A DNA stretch of 64,000 nt from Chitinophagales bacterium. GTDB lineage: Bacteria; Bacteroidota; Bacteroidia; Chitinophagales; Chitinophagaceae. The notes beneath the pieces were generated by a model that ran no database searches, was not told the origin of the DNA, and worked only from the letters and a program-made list of their open reading frames with translations. The stretch's first letter is position 1; every line of letters starts with the position of its first letter. The stretch is taken from contig JAFLBM010000022.1 of assembly GCA_017303455.1 (NCBI GenBank), forward strand, positions 1 through 64,000, given 5' to 3'. Position numbers and translations under genes: made by a program. This document shows, piece by piece, positions 8,402-15,014 of this stretch.

Positions 8402-10180
8402 TTACATTCTTTCCGGAACTTTGATTCCCAGCAAACTCATCGCAGAAGCGATTACATTAGCCGTCATGGCTGCTATTTGCAAACGCAGTTGTTTCTTCTC
8501 CTCGGTTTCGGCATTCATCACAGAATGTTCGGTATAGAAGGTATTGAATGATTTAGCCAGGTTAAAAGCATAGATCGCCAGTAAAGAAGGATTGTGTTCA
8601 GCAGCAGCCTGGTCAATAATGGTTGGGTATTGTTCCAGCGAAACAATAAGGTCCTTCTCCAGTTTCAGCAGGCTATGGTCCGTAGCCCGGGTTCCATCGG
8701 TTGCTTTTTGCTTCCTGAGTATGGATTTTATCCTTGCATGGGTGTATTGCACAAACGGACCGGTGAATCCATGGAAGTCGATGGACTCTTCCGGATTGAA
8801 GATCATTTTCTTCTTAGGGTCAACTCTGAGTAAGAAAAACTTCAACGCTCCTAAGGCAATTGTATCGTATAATTCTTTCAGTTCGGCTTCGGTAAAGTCT
8901 TTTACTTTGCCCAGCTCTTCTGTTTTATTCCGTGCCACATTCACCATTTCTTCCACGATATCATCTGCATCTACTACAGTGCCTTCACGGCTTTTCATTC
9001 TCCCGGTTGGTAATTCCACCATACCATAACTCAGGTGATAGATGCCATCTGCATAAGGCTTGCCCAGTTTTTTCAGGATCAGCTTCAGCACTTTCATATG
9101 ATAGTTCTGTTCATCTGCTATCACATAAATACTCTGGTCATAATTGAACTCTTCGTATTTCTGTTGTGCCAAACCTAAGTCCTGCGTGATATATACAGAA
9201 GTGCCGTCCTTTCTTAATACTAATTTCTCATCCAGTCCTTCATCGGTGAGGTCGATCCAGGTACTTCCATCTTCTTTTTTAAAGAAAACGCCGGTCTTTA
9301 ATCCATCTTCCACAAATTTTTTACCGGGCAGGTAAGTCTCACTTTCATAATACATTTTCTGGAAATCGCTTCCGATGCGTTTATAGGTGACATCAAAACC
9401 GGCATAGACCCAGCTGTTCATGGTCTTCCACAATTCAATTACTTCTGGTTTTCCTTCTTCCCAGTCCAGCAGCATTTGCTGGGTGCCTTTCATGATCGGG
9501 GCTTCTTTCTCGGCTAACTCTTTCGTCATGCCGCCTGCCACCAGTTCTTCTACCTGTTTTTTATATTCATCATTGAACTTCACATAGTATTCGCCAACAA
9601 AATGATCACCTTTCATATTGGTTGATTCCGGCGTGGCACCGTTGGCAAAAAGCTGCCAGGCGATCATACTCTTACAGATATGGATGCCCCTGTCATTAAC
9701 GATACAGCTTTTAATGATCTCGTATCCCTTAGCTTTTAATATTTCTGCCACACTCCATCCCAAAAAATTATTTCGCAAATGCCCGAGATGCAAAGGCTTG
9801 TTGGTGTTAGGAGAGGAGTACTCTACCATCACTTTCTGCCCGTTGGCTGCACTCAGCCCGAATTGCTTATTGCTATACCCTGACTGCAAGACTTCCAGCC
9901 AGTAGCTGTCATCAATAGTCAGGTTCAAAAATCCCTTGATAACATTATAGGCTTTGAAAAAAGAGGGATCATTTTTCAGCAATTCCTCTCCCAGTTCCGC
10001 ACCCAATTGTTCCGGCGATTTTTTCAGTTGTTTGATAAACGAAAACAACACGATTGTATAGTCTCCCTCAAATTCCGGTTTGGTGGAACTGACGGTCAGG
10101 TCGGTTTCTTTGAACGAATGCCCGCTGATATTCTGCAAAGCCTTTACAACTAATGGTTTTATCCTGTTTACGATACTCAT
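8402..10180 (-). CDS. argS: Arginyl-tRNA synthetase
   Basis: Class I synthetase that charges tRNA-Arg. The longest frame begins with TTG at 10189, but the ATG at 10180 (MSIVNRIK) is the likelier start and gives 592 residues, the normal family size. An N-terminal Add-1 domain (about 1-100) precedes the Rossmann catalytic domain with the HIGH-type motif HLGHLRN (about 131-137). The KMSKS-equivalent is replaced by GRMKSREG, as is usual in ArgRS. The C-terminal DALR anticodon-binding helical bundle ends in SLLGIKVPERM. A TACATTTG promoter box lies 18 bp upstream. It is divergent from the GtrA-like gene. Confidence 0.96.
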   Translation of the reverse strand: MSIVNRIKPLVVKALQNISGHSFKETDLTVSSTKPEFEGDYTIVLFSFIKQLKKSPEQLGAELGEELLKNDPSFFKAYNVIKGFLNLTIDDSYWLEVLQSGYSNKQFGLSAANGQKVMVEYSSPNTNKPLHLGHLRNNFLGWSVAEILKAKGYEIIKSCIVNDRGIHICKSMIAWQLFANGATPESTNMKGDHFVGEYYVKFNDEYKKQVEELVAGGMTKELAEKEAPIMKGTQQMLLDWEEGKPEVIELWKTMNSWVYAGFDVTYKRIGSDFQKMYYESETYLPGKKFVEDGLKTGVFFKKEDGSTWIDLTDEGLDEKLVLRKDGTSVYITQDLGLAQQKYEEFNYDQSIYVIADEQNYHMKVLKLILKKLGKPYADGIYHLSYGMVELPTGRMKSREGTVVDADDIVEEMVNVARNKTEELGKVKDFTEAELKELYDTIALGALKFFLLRVDPKKKMIFNPEESIDFHGFTGPFVQYTHARIKSILRKQKATDGTRATDHSLLKLEKDLIVSLEQYPTIIDQAAAEHNPSLLAIYAFNLAKSFNTFYTEHSVMNAETEEKKQLRLQIAAMTANVIASAMSLLGIKVPERM

Positions 10181-10197
10181 CCTTGTCAATTATTGCG

Positions 10198-10205
10198 CAA
10201 ATGTA
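10198..10205 (-). promoter_or_regulatory. -7 promoter box of argS
   Basis: TACATTTG on the minus strand matches the Bacteroidota -7 consensus TAnnTTTG exactly and lies 18 bp before the argS ATG. I see no convincing -33 element. Confidence 0.55.
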
Positions 10206-10303
10206 AGAAACCCGGCCCGGTTAAACAGGACACAACCGCTGTTGCAGCGATTTAACCGCCGGAATTTCAGTTTTGCTGTTTCTTTTATTTACTTTGCCCG
10301 GTC

Positions 10304-10825
10304 ATGAAAAAACATATCCATAGCATCCGGGAACTGATACTGCCCATGATCGACTTCTTTCACCCGCTGTTTCGCCGGATCATGCCCCTGCGGACCTTCC
10401 GGTATGCAGCCTGCGGTGGTATCAATGCCGTATTGAGCTTTGTGGTTTATTTCATCTGCCTGAAATATGTTTTTAAAGAACAATTGCTGCAATTCGATTT
10501 TTATGCATTTACGCCACACTCGGCGGCCCTTTTTGCTTCTTTTCTCTTTGGTTTTCCCTTTGGTTTCTTCCTGATGAAATACGTGGTGTTCAACGATTCC
10601 AGGGTGAAGGGGAAAGTGCAGTTGTTCCGTTACTTAGTTATCTACCTGTTCAACCTGGCCCTGAACTATATCGCCCTGAAAGTATTCGTGGAGATCATTA
10701 AAATGGATGCGGTGCTGGCGCAGGTTATTTCCACCTTCATGATCATTGTGATCAGTTATATCGCCCAGCGTTATTTTACATTCAAGATAAAGGAAGTAGA
10801 TGACGAAAAAGAGATCACAGACTAA
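10304..10825 (+). CDS. GtrA-like family membrane protein
   Basis: A 173-residue inner-membrane protein with four predicted transmembrane helices. The family signature appears as RYAACGGINAVLSFVVYF in helix 1, and the last helix ends in YIAQRYFTFK, a common GtrA ending. GtrA proteins are thought to help flip polyprenyl-linked sugars for surface-polysaccharide decoration, and some sit beside glycosyltransferases. Here no glycosyltransferase is adjacent, so the substrate is open. The ATG follows a TACTTTG sequence by only 8 bp, so the transcript may be almost leaderless. The 3' end overlaps the convergent DUF4403 gene by 11 bp. Confidence 0.85.
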   Translation: MKKHIHSIRELILPMIDFFHPLFRRIMPLRTFRYAACGGINAVLSFVVYFICLKYVFKEQLLQFDFYAFTPHSAALFASFLFGFPFGFFLMKYVVFNDSRVKGKVQLFRYLVIYLFNLALNYIALKVFVEIIKMDAVLAQVISTFMIIVISYIAQRYFTFKIKEVDDEKEITD

Positions 10826-12254
10826 AGTCGATCGATTCTACTTTCACTGACATGGAACCGGCGCAATTACTACGGATCACTAAGAATTTATCAAGCGGGT
10901 AAATGCCGATCAGTTTCAGATCGGTGATGCTTCCATAACTGCGGATGCCTTTCATCCATTCCCGGTTCAGGTACTGGCCCATCGAAGTTTTAGCAGAATC
11001 AAGATAAGCGGTCAGGTCATACTTGGCATATTTGCTGATCTCGTTCACGATCCGCCGGCTGAACAACCAGTCGGCTGCTTTCAGTAATGCATCTTTGGAT
11101 TTGATATCGAAATCTATGTTCTTTATCTCCAGTAATTTTTTTTCAGGATCATAGACCGGTTTGCCCACGAGGTACATCGTGCCTTCATTGGTGCCGCCGA
11201 AATTGATACGGATGATCAGCTTCTCATTACCCGACCCAAAAAGCTTTACATCTTTAATTATGAATTTCTTTTTCACCGGCCCTTTGTTCAGGTCAAATTC
11301 TTTACCGCTGACCTGCATATTCAGCAGGTGACTCAGCGAATCATAATGCAGTACCGCATCCAGGAAAATATTGAAGCCGGGTTTATTATTGAAGTCGGTA
11401 ATATTGGGCAGCCAGGAACTTTGCTCCGACGGTTTTTCAAAACTGATCACGGGTTTGGCTGACAAACCGAGTATCACATTCAGTGAATCATTACGGGCAT
11501 ATAAACTGTTGATGCGGATCCGTTGCGGGTTCACCTGCAGCCAGCCCATGCCATAGAGATCATATACTTTATTCAACTGGTCCCATACCTGCTGGAATTT
11601 TGATTTCAGATCCACCGTGCCATAGTTCTTATCCAGGTCAGCTTTGGCTGCATCGAGTTCGGTTTTTAACCCGTTCAATACCTGCTTGGTGATATCCTGT
11701 CCCCAGAAACAGACCTCGCATTTGTCCAGAGCTTGCGGCTCATTTCTTTTGATAGCCAGTTTCACTTTATAATCGGGCTGCACCGTTAGTGAATTGGTAA
11801 ACGAAACATTTACTTTTCTTTCCGGTTCATCAAAACCACAACGGCAGGGAGCTGTCCACGGAGAAACGGCCACGCCGGCCACACAAACCCTTGTAGAACC
11901 AATGATCTTATAATAACCGGTGAAACCTAATGATAAGGATGTACCTGTGGCTTTCATTTGCAAAGGACTGCGGCGGAAAGAGTACTTATATCTTGTATCA
12001 CAACCATCATAGACCCATTCGTCCGGGTATTTCGGAGACGTGAATAAAGTGTCCACACTTTTTTCCGCCATGGCATAAACGGGTTTCAAACTAACCTGGA
12101 TGGGGACATTGATCTCGGAGACGGGTAAAGAATCCAGTTTGAAATTAGTTTGTGCCAGCGTTGGTTTTTCCGGGTTGATCTTGGGCGAGCAGGAAGCCAG
12201 GAGAATAATTGATGCTGCTACAAGAACAATTCCTTTTCCATTCATGTTTTTCAT
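10815..12254 (-). CDS. DUF4403 family lipoprotein
   Basis: A lipoprotein of about 479 residues. The frame opens at 12362, but the first 36 codons encode Phe/Ser-rich sequence unlike a protein start. The ATG at 12254 (or 12245) gives a clear lipoprotein signal, VAASIILLASC. The mature protein is predicted mostly beta with two related halves; Cys-rich ACRCGFDEP and KCEVCFW segments stand in the first half. I assign DUF4403 from its overall pattern (proline-rich start after the lipobox, EINVPIQVSL, late ...SIDFSL ending). The function is unknown; an outer-membrane-associated lipid-binding role would be a guess. Confidence 0.65.
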   Translation of the reverse strand: MKNMNGKGIVLVAASIILLASCSPKINPEKPTLAQTNFKLDSLPVSEINVPIQVSLKPVYAMAEKSVDTLFTSPKYPDEWVYDGCDTRYKYSFRRSPLQMKATGTSLSLGFTGYYKIIGSTRVCVAGVAVSPWTAPCRCGFDEPERKVNVSFTNSLTVQPDYKVKLAIKRNEPQALDKCEVCFWGQDITKQVLNGLKTELDAAKADLDKNYGTVDLKSKFQQVWDQLNKVYDLYGMGWLQVNPQRIRINSLYARNDSLNVILGLSAKPVISFEKPSEQSSWLPNITDFNNKPGFNIFLDAVLHYDSLSHLLNMQVSGKEFDLNKGPVKKKFIIKDVKLFGSGNEKLIIRINFGGTNEGTMYLVGKPVYDPEKKLLEIKNIDFDIKSKDALLKAADWLFSRRIVNEISKYAKYDLTAYLDSAKTSMGQYLNREWMKGIRSYGSITDLKLIGIYPLDKFLVIRSNCAGSMSVKVESIDFSL

Positions 12255-12585
12255 TGATAAGCTAAAGTAAGGAAAGAATGGAAAAAGAATTGTGAAGAAA
12301 TTACTTCGTAAAAAGCAGCTGCTTAAACTACTATGCAAAAAAAAGACCTGGTAGTAATACAACTACAAAGTCGCTTAGCGGGAAGAGGACAATGGAATTA
12401 ACAAAGCTTCTGTTTTTACTACGTATGAAATGAACGTACTTCACCCAAGGCCATTATGGCTTACTGGTAAAAAAAAAAATTCGATGATCACCCTCGCTAT
12501 TATTATGCTGATATGCCGTACCCGCAAAGGGCAAATGCTCCTGTTCCGCTGGTCGGGTATCACACCGCTGGCACTGCGCTATTGA
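12255..12585. other. Gene-poor interval upstream of the DUF4403 gene
   Basis: 331 bp with no gene I can support. It should contain the minus-strand DUF4403 promoter. It also holds an 11-A homopolymer (12469-12479). Two short overlapping plus-strand frames (34 codons from 12485; about 33 codons from 12515) have no recognisable product and one runs into the VOC gene. Confidence 0.5.
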
Positions 12586-13026
12586 TTACATGGCTTTGGG
12601 CTGTGTCATACTGAACCAGTTGCCGCAGCCATCTTTCACCACACACTCAATTCCGTAAAACTGTTCCTTGGGCTCCGTCAGGTCCACACCTTTTGCTTTT
12701 AATTCTGCATACGATGCCCGGCAATCGGTCGTGTACAATACACCGGCTCCCATGATCCCTTTTTCCAGTAACACTTTAAAAGCATTCCGGCTTTCTTCAT
12801 CAAATCCGTCGGGGCAGGTAGCACTTTTGATCATGCTTTCGTGCAGCACCGGCATCAGCACCACTTCCAGCTCGGGTTGTTCCGGCGGGTTGAGGGTGAG
12901 CCAGCGGTAACCGCTTTCCATCGTGGCATCAGTATTTACTTTAAAGCCCAGGATGTTGACATAAAAATTGTAGGCCTTGTCCTGGTCGAGTACAAAAAGA
13001 GTGGTGTGAGAAAATTTTGTTACCAT
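12586..13026 (-). CDS. VOC family protein (glyoxalase/bleomycin-resistance fold)
   Basis: A small cytoplasmic protein of about 146 residues of the vicinal-oxygen-chelate superfamily. The start at 13026 (MVTKFSHTTLFVLDQDKAYNFYV) is preferred over the track start eight codons upstream, because the VOC fold begins directly here and the TACATTTG box at 13048-13055 would sit inside the longer version's 5' end. The two beta-alpha-beta-beta-beta modules are recognisable: FVLDQDKAYNFYVNILGFKV in the first, and the closing GIECVVKDGCGNWFSMTQP with a metal-ligand-like Glu region. The substrate is unknown; many such orphan VOC proteins are annotated as glyoxalase-like. Confidence 0.82.
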   Translation of the reverse strand: MVTKFSHTTLFVLDQDKAYNFYVNILGFKVNTDATMESGYRWLTLNPPEQPELEVVLMPVLHESMIKSATCPDGFDEESRNAFKVLLEKGIMGAGVLYTTDCRASYAELKAKGVDLTEPKEQFYGIECVVKDGCGNWFSMTQPKAM

Positions 13027-13047
13027 GTTGGTTGGTTTTGATTTTAT

Positions 13048-13055
13048 CAAATGTA
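13048..13055 (-). promoter_or_regulatory. -7 promoter box of the VOC gene
   Basis: TACATTTG on the minus strand, an exact TAnnTTTG match, 22 bp upstream of the ATG at 13026. Confidence 0.5.
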
Positions 13056-13074
13056 GTAAGGAAGGAGAGAACCG

Positions 13075-13090
13075 GTTTATTGAATCTTGC
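13075..13090. repeat. 16-bp repeat GTTTATTGAATCTTGC, copy 1
   Basis: GTTTATTGAATCTTGC is found here and, in the same orientation, at 14769-14784. Both copies lie 43-49 bp upstream of a minus-strand start codon (VOC gene; YdeI gene) and just before a heptamer array. Confidence 0.7.
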
Positions 13091-13099
13091 TTTCTTAAA

Positions 13100-13148
13100 T
13101 GGATGCTTGATACTGGATACGAGATACTTGATATAAGATACCGGATAG
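13100..13148. repeat. Array of seven 7-bp NNGATAC units
   Basis: Seven contiguous heptamers without a single indel: TGGATGC, TTGATAC, TGGATAC, GAGATAC, TTGATAT, AAGATAC, CGGATAG. Downstream, at about 13177-13191, a piece of the complementary sequence (CCGGTATTCCGTATC) could pair back onto the array. It lies between the AraC-type gene and the VOC gene, both on the minus strand. Confidence 0.8.
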
Positions 13149-13188
13149 GGATTTGACTGAACCAGTTGCAAACAACCGGTATTCCGTA

Positions 13189-13599
13189 TCAAATTTTATA
13201 CTGTTCAATAAAACAATGCGGAATAAATCGCTTTGGCTGCTCTTTCGCTAATTTCTTTTTCAGCCAGGCAATATTCCGGTAATACTGGGGTGTATGACCA
13301 CTTTGCTTTCTGAATAATAAACTGAAAGATGCGAGGCTTTCAAAACCGATGCTGTTACATACATCAGTGATACTGATGCCTTCTTTGGCTAATAACAATT
13401 TCGCCGCTTCTATTCTTGTTTGTGTGAGATACTGGTGCGGTGTTTTCTTATATACTTTAGTAAACAGGCGGTGAAAATGAAACTTGGAAAGGAAAGCCTG
13501 CTGGGATATCTGCTCCAGGTCAATCGATTCATGATAGTTGGCGTCTATATAAACCTTGGCGGCCACAATGCGCTGGTATATGTCGGGAGTAAGTTGCAT
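13189..13599 (-). CDS. AraC-type transcriptional regulator, DNA-binding domain only
   Basis: A 136-residue protein consisting almost entirely of the AraC/XylS double helix-turn-helix domain: first HTH in SIDLEQISQQAFLSKFHFHRLFTK (split here by position about 22-46) and second in ISITDVCNSIGFESLASFSLLFRKQSG, followed by the HTPQYYR ending. There is no N-terminal sensing or cupin domain, so this is a stand-alone HTH of the SoxS/MarA size class. It is the last gene of a minus-strand unit with the DUF1801 and YdeI-like genes (gaps 11 and 9 bp). It may regulate that unit or a nearby gene; target unknown. Confidence 0.88.
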   Translation of the reverse strand: MQLTPDIYQRIVAAKVYIDANYHESIDLEQISQQAFLSKFHFHRLFTKVYKKTPHQYLTQTRIEAAKLLLAKEGISITDVCNSIGFESLASFSLLFRKQSGHTPQYYRNIAWLKKKLAKEQPKRFIPHCFIEQYKI

Positions 13600-13610
13600 A
13601 GCCTGCCGTG

Positions 13611-14054
13611 TTACCCGGCTTTTTTGATTTTAGAAATTGTTTTCCGGGTTGCTTTGGTTTTCGTTGCCATATCCTCAAGCGCCAGTTCAATAGCTGATTG
13701 AACCAGTTTTTTGACTTTATTATTCCTGTAATCTTCCGGGGCCTGCACAGGAATATGTCGTATCAGGTTTCCTGTTCCGGCCAGTAACCGGTGAGGGTCT
13801 TCGATCAGGGTCCCTTTATTGAAACCCAAATTCAAATGATTGGTATAAATGGGGATCATGCAATAGGCATCCGACAATTTTTCTGAAATGGAAAATACGG
13901 TTGTCAGGGCATGGGTATGATAAAGCAGTTCGTTAGCATCGGGGTAAATATCGAGCAGCCAGGCCCGGAGGTCTTTAAACAGTTTGATGACGGGCTGTTG
14001 TTTCAACTCTAACAGGGAAAGAAAATCAGGATGTATGTCCCTTGTTGTTTTCAT
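13611..14054 (-). CDS. DUF1801 domain protein (YdhG-like fold)
   Basis: A 147-residue cytoplasmic protein with the DUF1801 pattern: an N-terminal helix with a LKQQPVIKLFKDLRAWLLDIYPDA-like segment (positions about 17-41), the strand ELLYHTHALTTVFSI, and the NHLNLGFNKGTLIEDPHRLLAGTGN block that marks the family. Iron-chaperone frataxin-like folds have been described for relatives, but no function is established. It is in an operon with AraC-type and YdeI-like genes; YdeI/OmpD-associated and DUF1801 proteins often occur together. Confidence 0.82.
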   Translation of the reverse strand: MKTTRDIHPDFLSLLELKQQPVIKLFKDLRAWLLDIYPDANELLYHTHALTTVFSISEKLSDAYCMIPIYTNHLNLGFNKGTLIEDPHRLLAGTGNLIRHIPVQAPEDYRNNKVKKLVQSAIELALEDMATKTKATRKTISKIKKAG

Positions 14055-14063
14055 GCTGATTAT

Positions 14064-14726
14064 TTACTGGTTCGAGGGGTTCTTCCATTTTTTGCCAAGC
14101 CGTTCTATCGTTCCTTTCACCCGTTCATTTTTTGTTTCATCCCTTTTGGCGGTCACGATCCATTCAATGTATTCTTTCTTACAGGTGAAAGATAGTGTTT
14201 CAAAATAAGCCGCTTCTTTTTTATGTTTCTTAAGGGCGGCGGATAATTCTTCGGGCAGCCTTACTTCTTTGGTAGTAGGATTGACCCATTTAAAAATTTC
14301 CCGTTCTTCTTTGGGTTTTGTGTCTTTCTTTTTATCTGCTTCCGTTTTGGCCCGGAAACCAAAGACCGACCAGGTTTCATTAAAGGAGATCAAATTGATC
14401 CAGGTAAGCTTATCGCTTTCTGCAAGTAAACAATCCCAGCCCTTATCCCTTGTCAGGTCGGTTTGTATTTTGGAACTGCCTTTTGGATAATAGACCCAAA
14501 CCGTTACTCCCGGTTTCAGCAGCTTCATCACTTTGCTCATCTCTTTCTCCAACTGTGCCCGGTTCAGTACAAACCAATGCACCTGGTTATACTCTTTTCC
14601 GTTATCTGTTATCTTAACACCTGCAGGCAAACTCTGTAATCCTTTTTTGAAATCCACGGGGGCATGAAGGGTGAGCAGGGTGAAATTCGCTTTGATCCTT
14701 AGCTTATCGGCAATGGAACTGGCCAT
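14064..14726 (-). CDS. YdeI/OmpD-associated (OmdA-type) protein
   Basis: About 220 residues; ATG at 14726 chosen because the upstream 26 codons look non-coding. The N-terminal half (MASSIADKLRIKANFTLLTLHAPVDF) resembles the DUF3052-like domain found in some family members. The C-terminal half carries the OmdA/YdeI signature: VRLPEELSAALKKHKKEAAYFETLSF, then a Lys/Glu helix with W (about 150-215). YdeI-family proteins have been linked to bacteriocin or polymyxin resistance in enterics, but that role is not shown here. First gene of the three-gene minus-strand operon. Confidence 0.78.
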   Translation of the reverse strand: MASSIADKLRIKANFTLLTLHAPVDFKKGLQSLPAGVKITDNGKEYNQVHWFVLNRAQLEKEMSKVMKLLKPGVTVWVYYPKGSSKIQTDLTRDKGWDCLLAESDKLTWINLISFNETWSVFGFRAKTEADKKKDTKPKEEREIFKWVNPTTKEVRLPEELSAALKKHKKEAAYFETLSFTCKKEYIEWIVTAKRDETKNERVKGTIERLGKKWKNPSNQ

Positions 14727-14768
14727 GCTGGTTTTGTTTTTATAAAAATAAGGGGATTGGGGATATCT

Positions 14769-14784
14769 GTTTATTGAATCTTGC
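14769..14784. repeat. 16-bp repeat GTTTATTGAATCTTGC, copy 2
   Basis: Identical to 13075-13090 and in the same orientation, 43 bp upstream of the YdeI-like start codon and 15 bp before a heptamer array. Confidence 0.7.
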
Positions 14785-14798
14785 GAAGCAGGAGGGCA

Positions 14799-14913
14799 GA
14801 CCACGGGGGGAAGTCCATTGTCAATTGCCCATTGACCATCGTCTTCAAGAGATCCAGCCCCTCCGATAATCAGCGACCTGCCGTCGTCCGTGGTCTACCG
14901 TCAGTTGTCTTCC
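14799..14913. repeat. Two clusters of 7-bp GTCNNNN units upstream of dnaK
   Basis: Left cluster 14799-14847: GACCACG, GGGGGAA, GTCCATT, GTCAATT, GCCCATT, GACCATC, GTCTTCA. Right cluster 14886-14913: GTCCGTG, GTCTACC, GTCAGTT, GTCTTCC. AGACCACGG at the left edge and CCGTGGTCT in the right cluster form a 9-bp inverted repeat, so a large hairpin is possible. The site is the divergent gap between the YdeI-like operon and dnaK. Confidence 0.65.
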
Positions 14914-14976
14914 CTCAAAACCTGCCAATTTTTCACTTTTTTCCCTGCGGCACAATGATTGACAAGCTATAGCGTA

Positions 14977-14996
14977 CCTGCCTACCGTCAGGCAGG
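14977..14996 (+). promoter_or_regulatory. Hairpin in the dnaK 5' region
   Basis: CCTGCCT-ACCGTC-AGGCAGG, a 7-bp stem ending 18 bp before the dnaK ATG. A related CCTGCCTG...CAGGCAGG pair occurs at 18174-18217, so this is probably a dispersed palindrome. No CIRCE element is visible. Confidence 0.5.
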
Positions 14997-15014
14997 CAAT
15001 TAAACCCAAGCATT

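Noticed and set aside
10815..12362. Longer starts offered by the open frames for several exported proteins (DUF4403, dienelactone hydrolase, 33882 and 54713 genes)
   Set aside because: In each case the later ATG begins a proper signal peptide or lipobox, and the extra upstream codons cover terminators, promoters or neighbouring genes.
12485..12620. Short plus-strand frames after the A11 run
   Set aside because: About 34 codons, no recognisable product, and one of them runs into the VOC gene; could be decayed coding sequence but cannot be supported.
8276..14913. CRISPR array as explanation of the short repeats
   Set aside because: Units are 7 bp, degenerate and without spacers; no cas genes.
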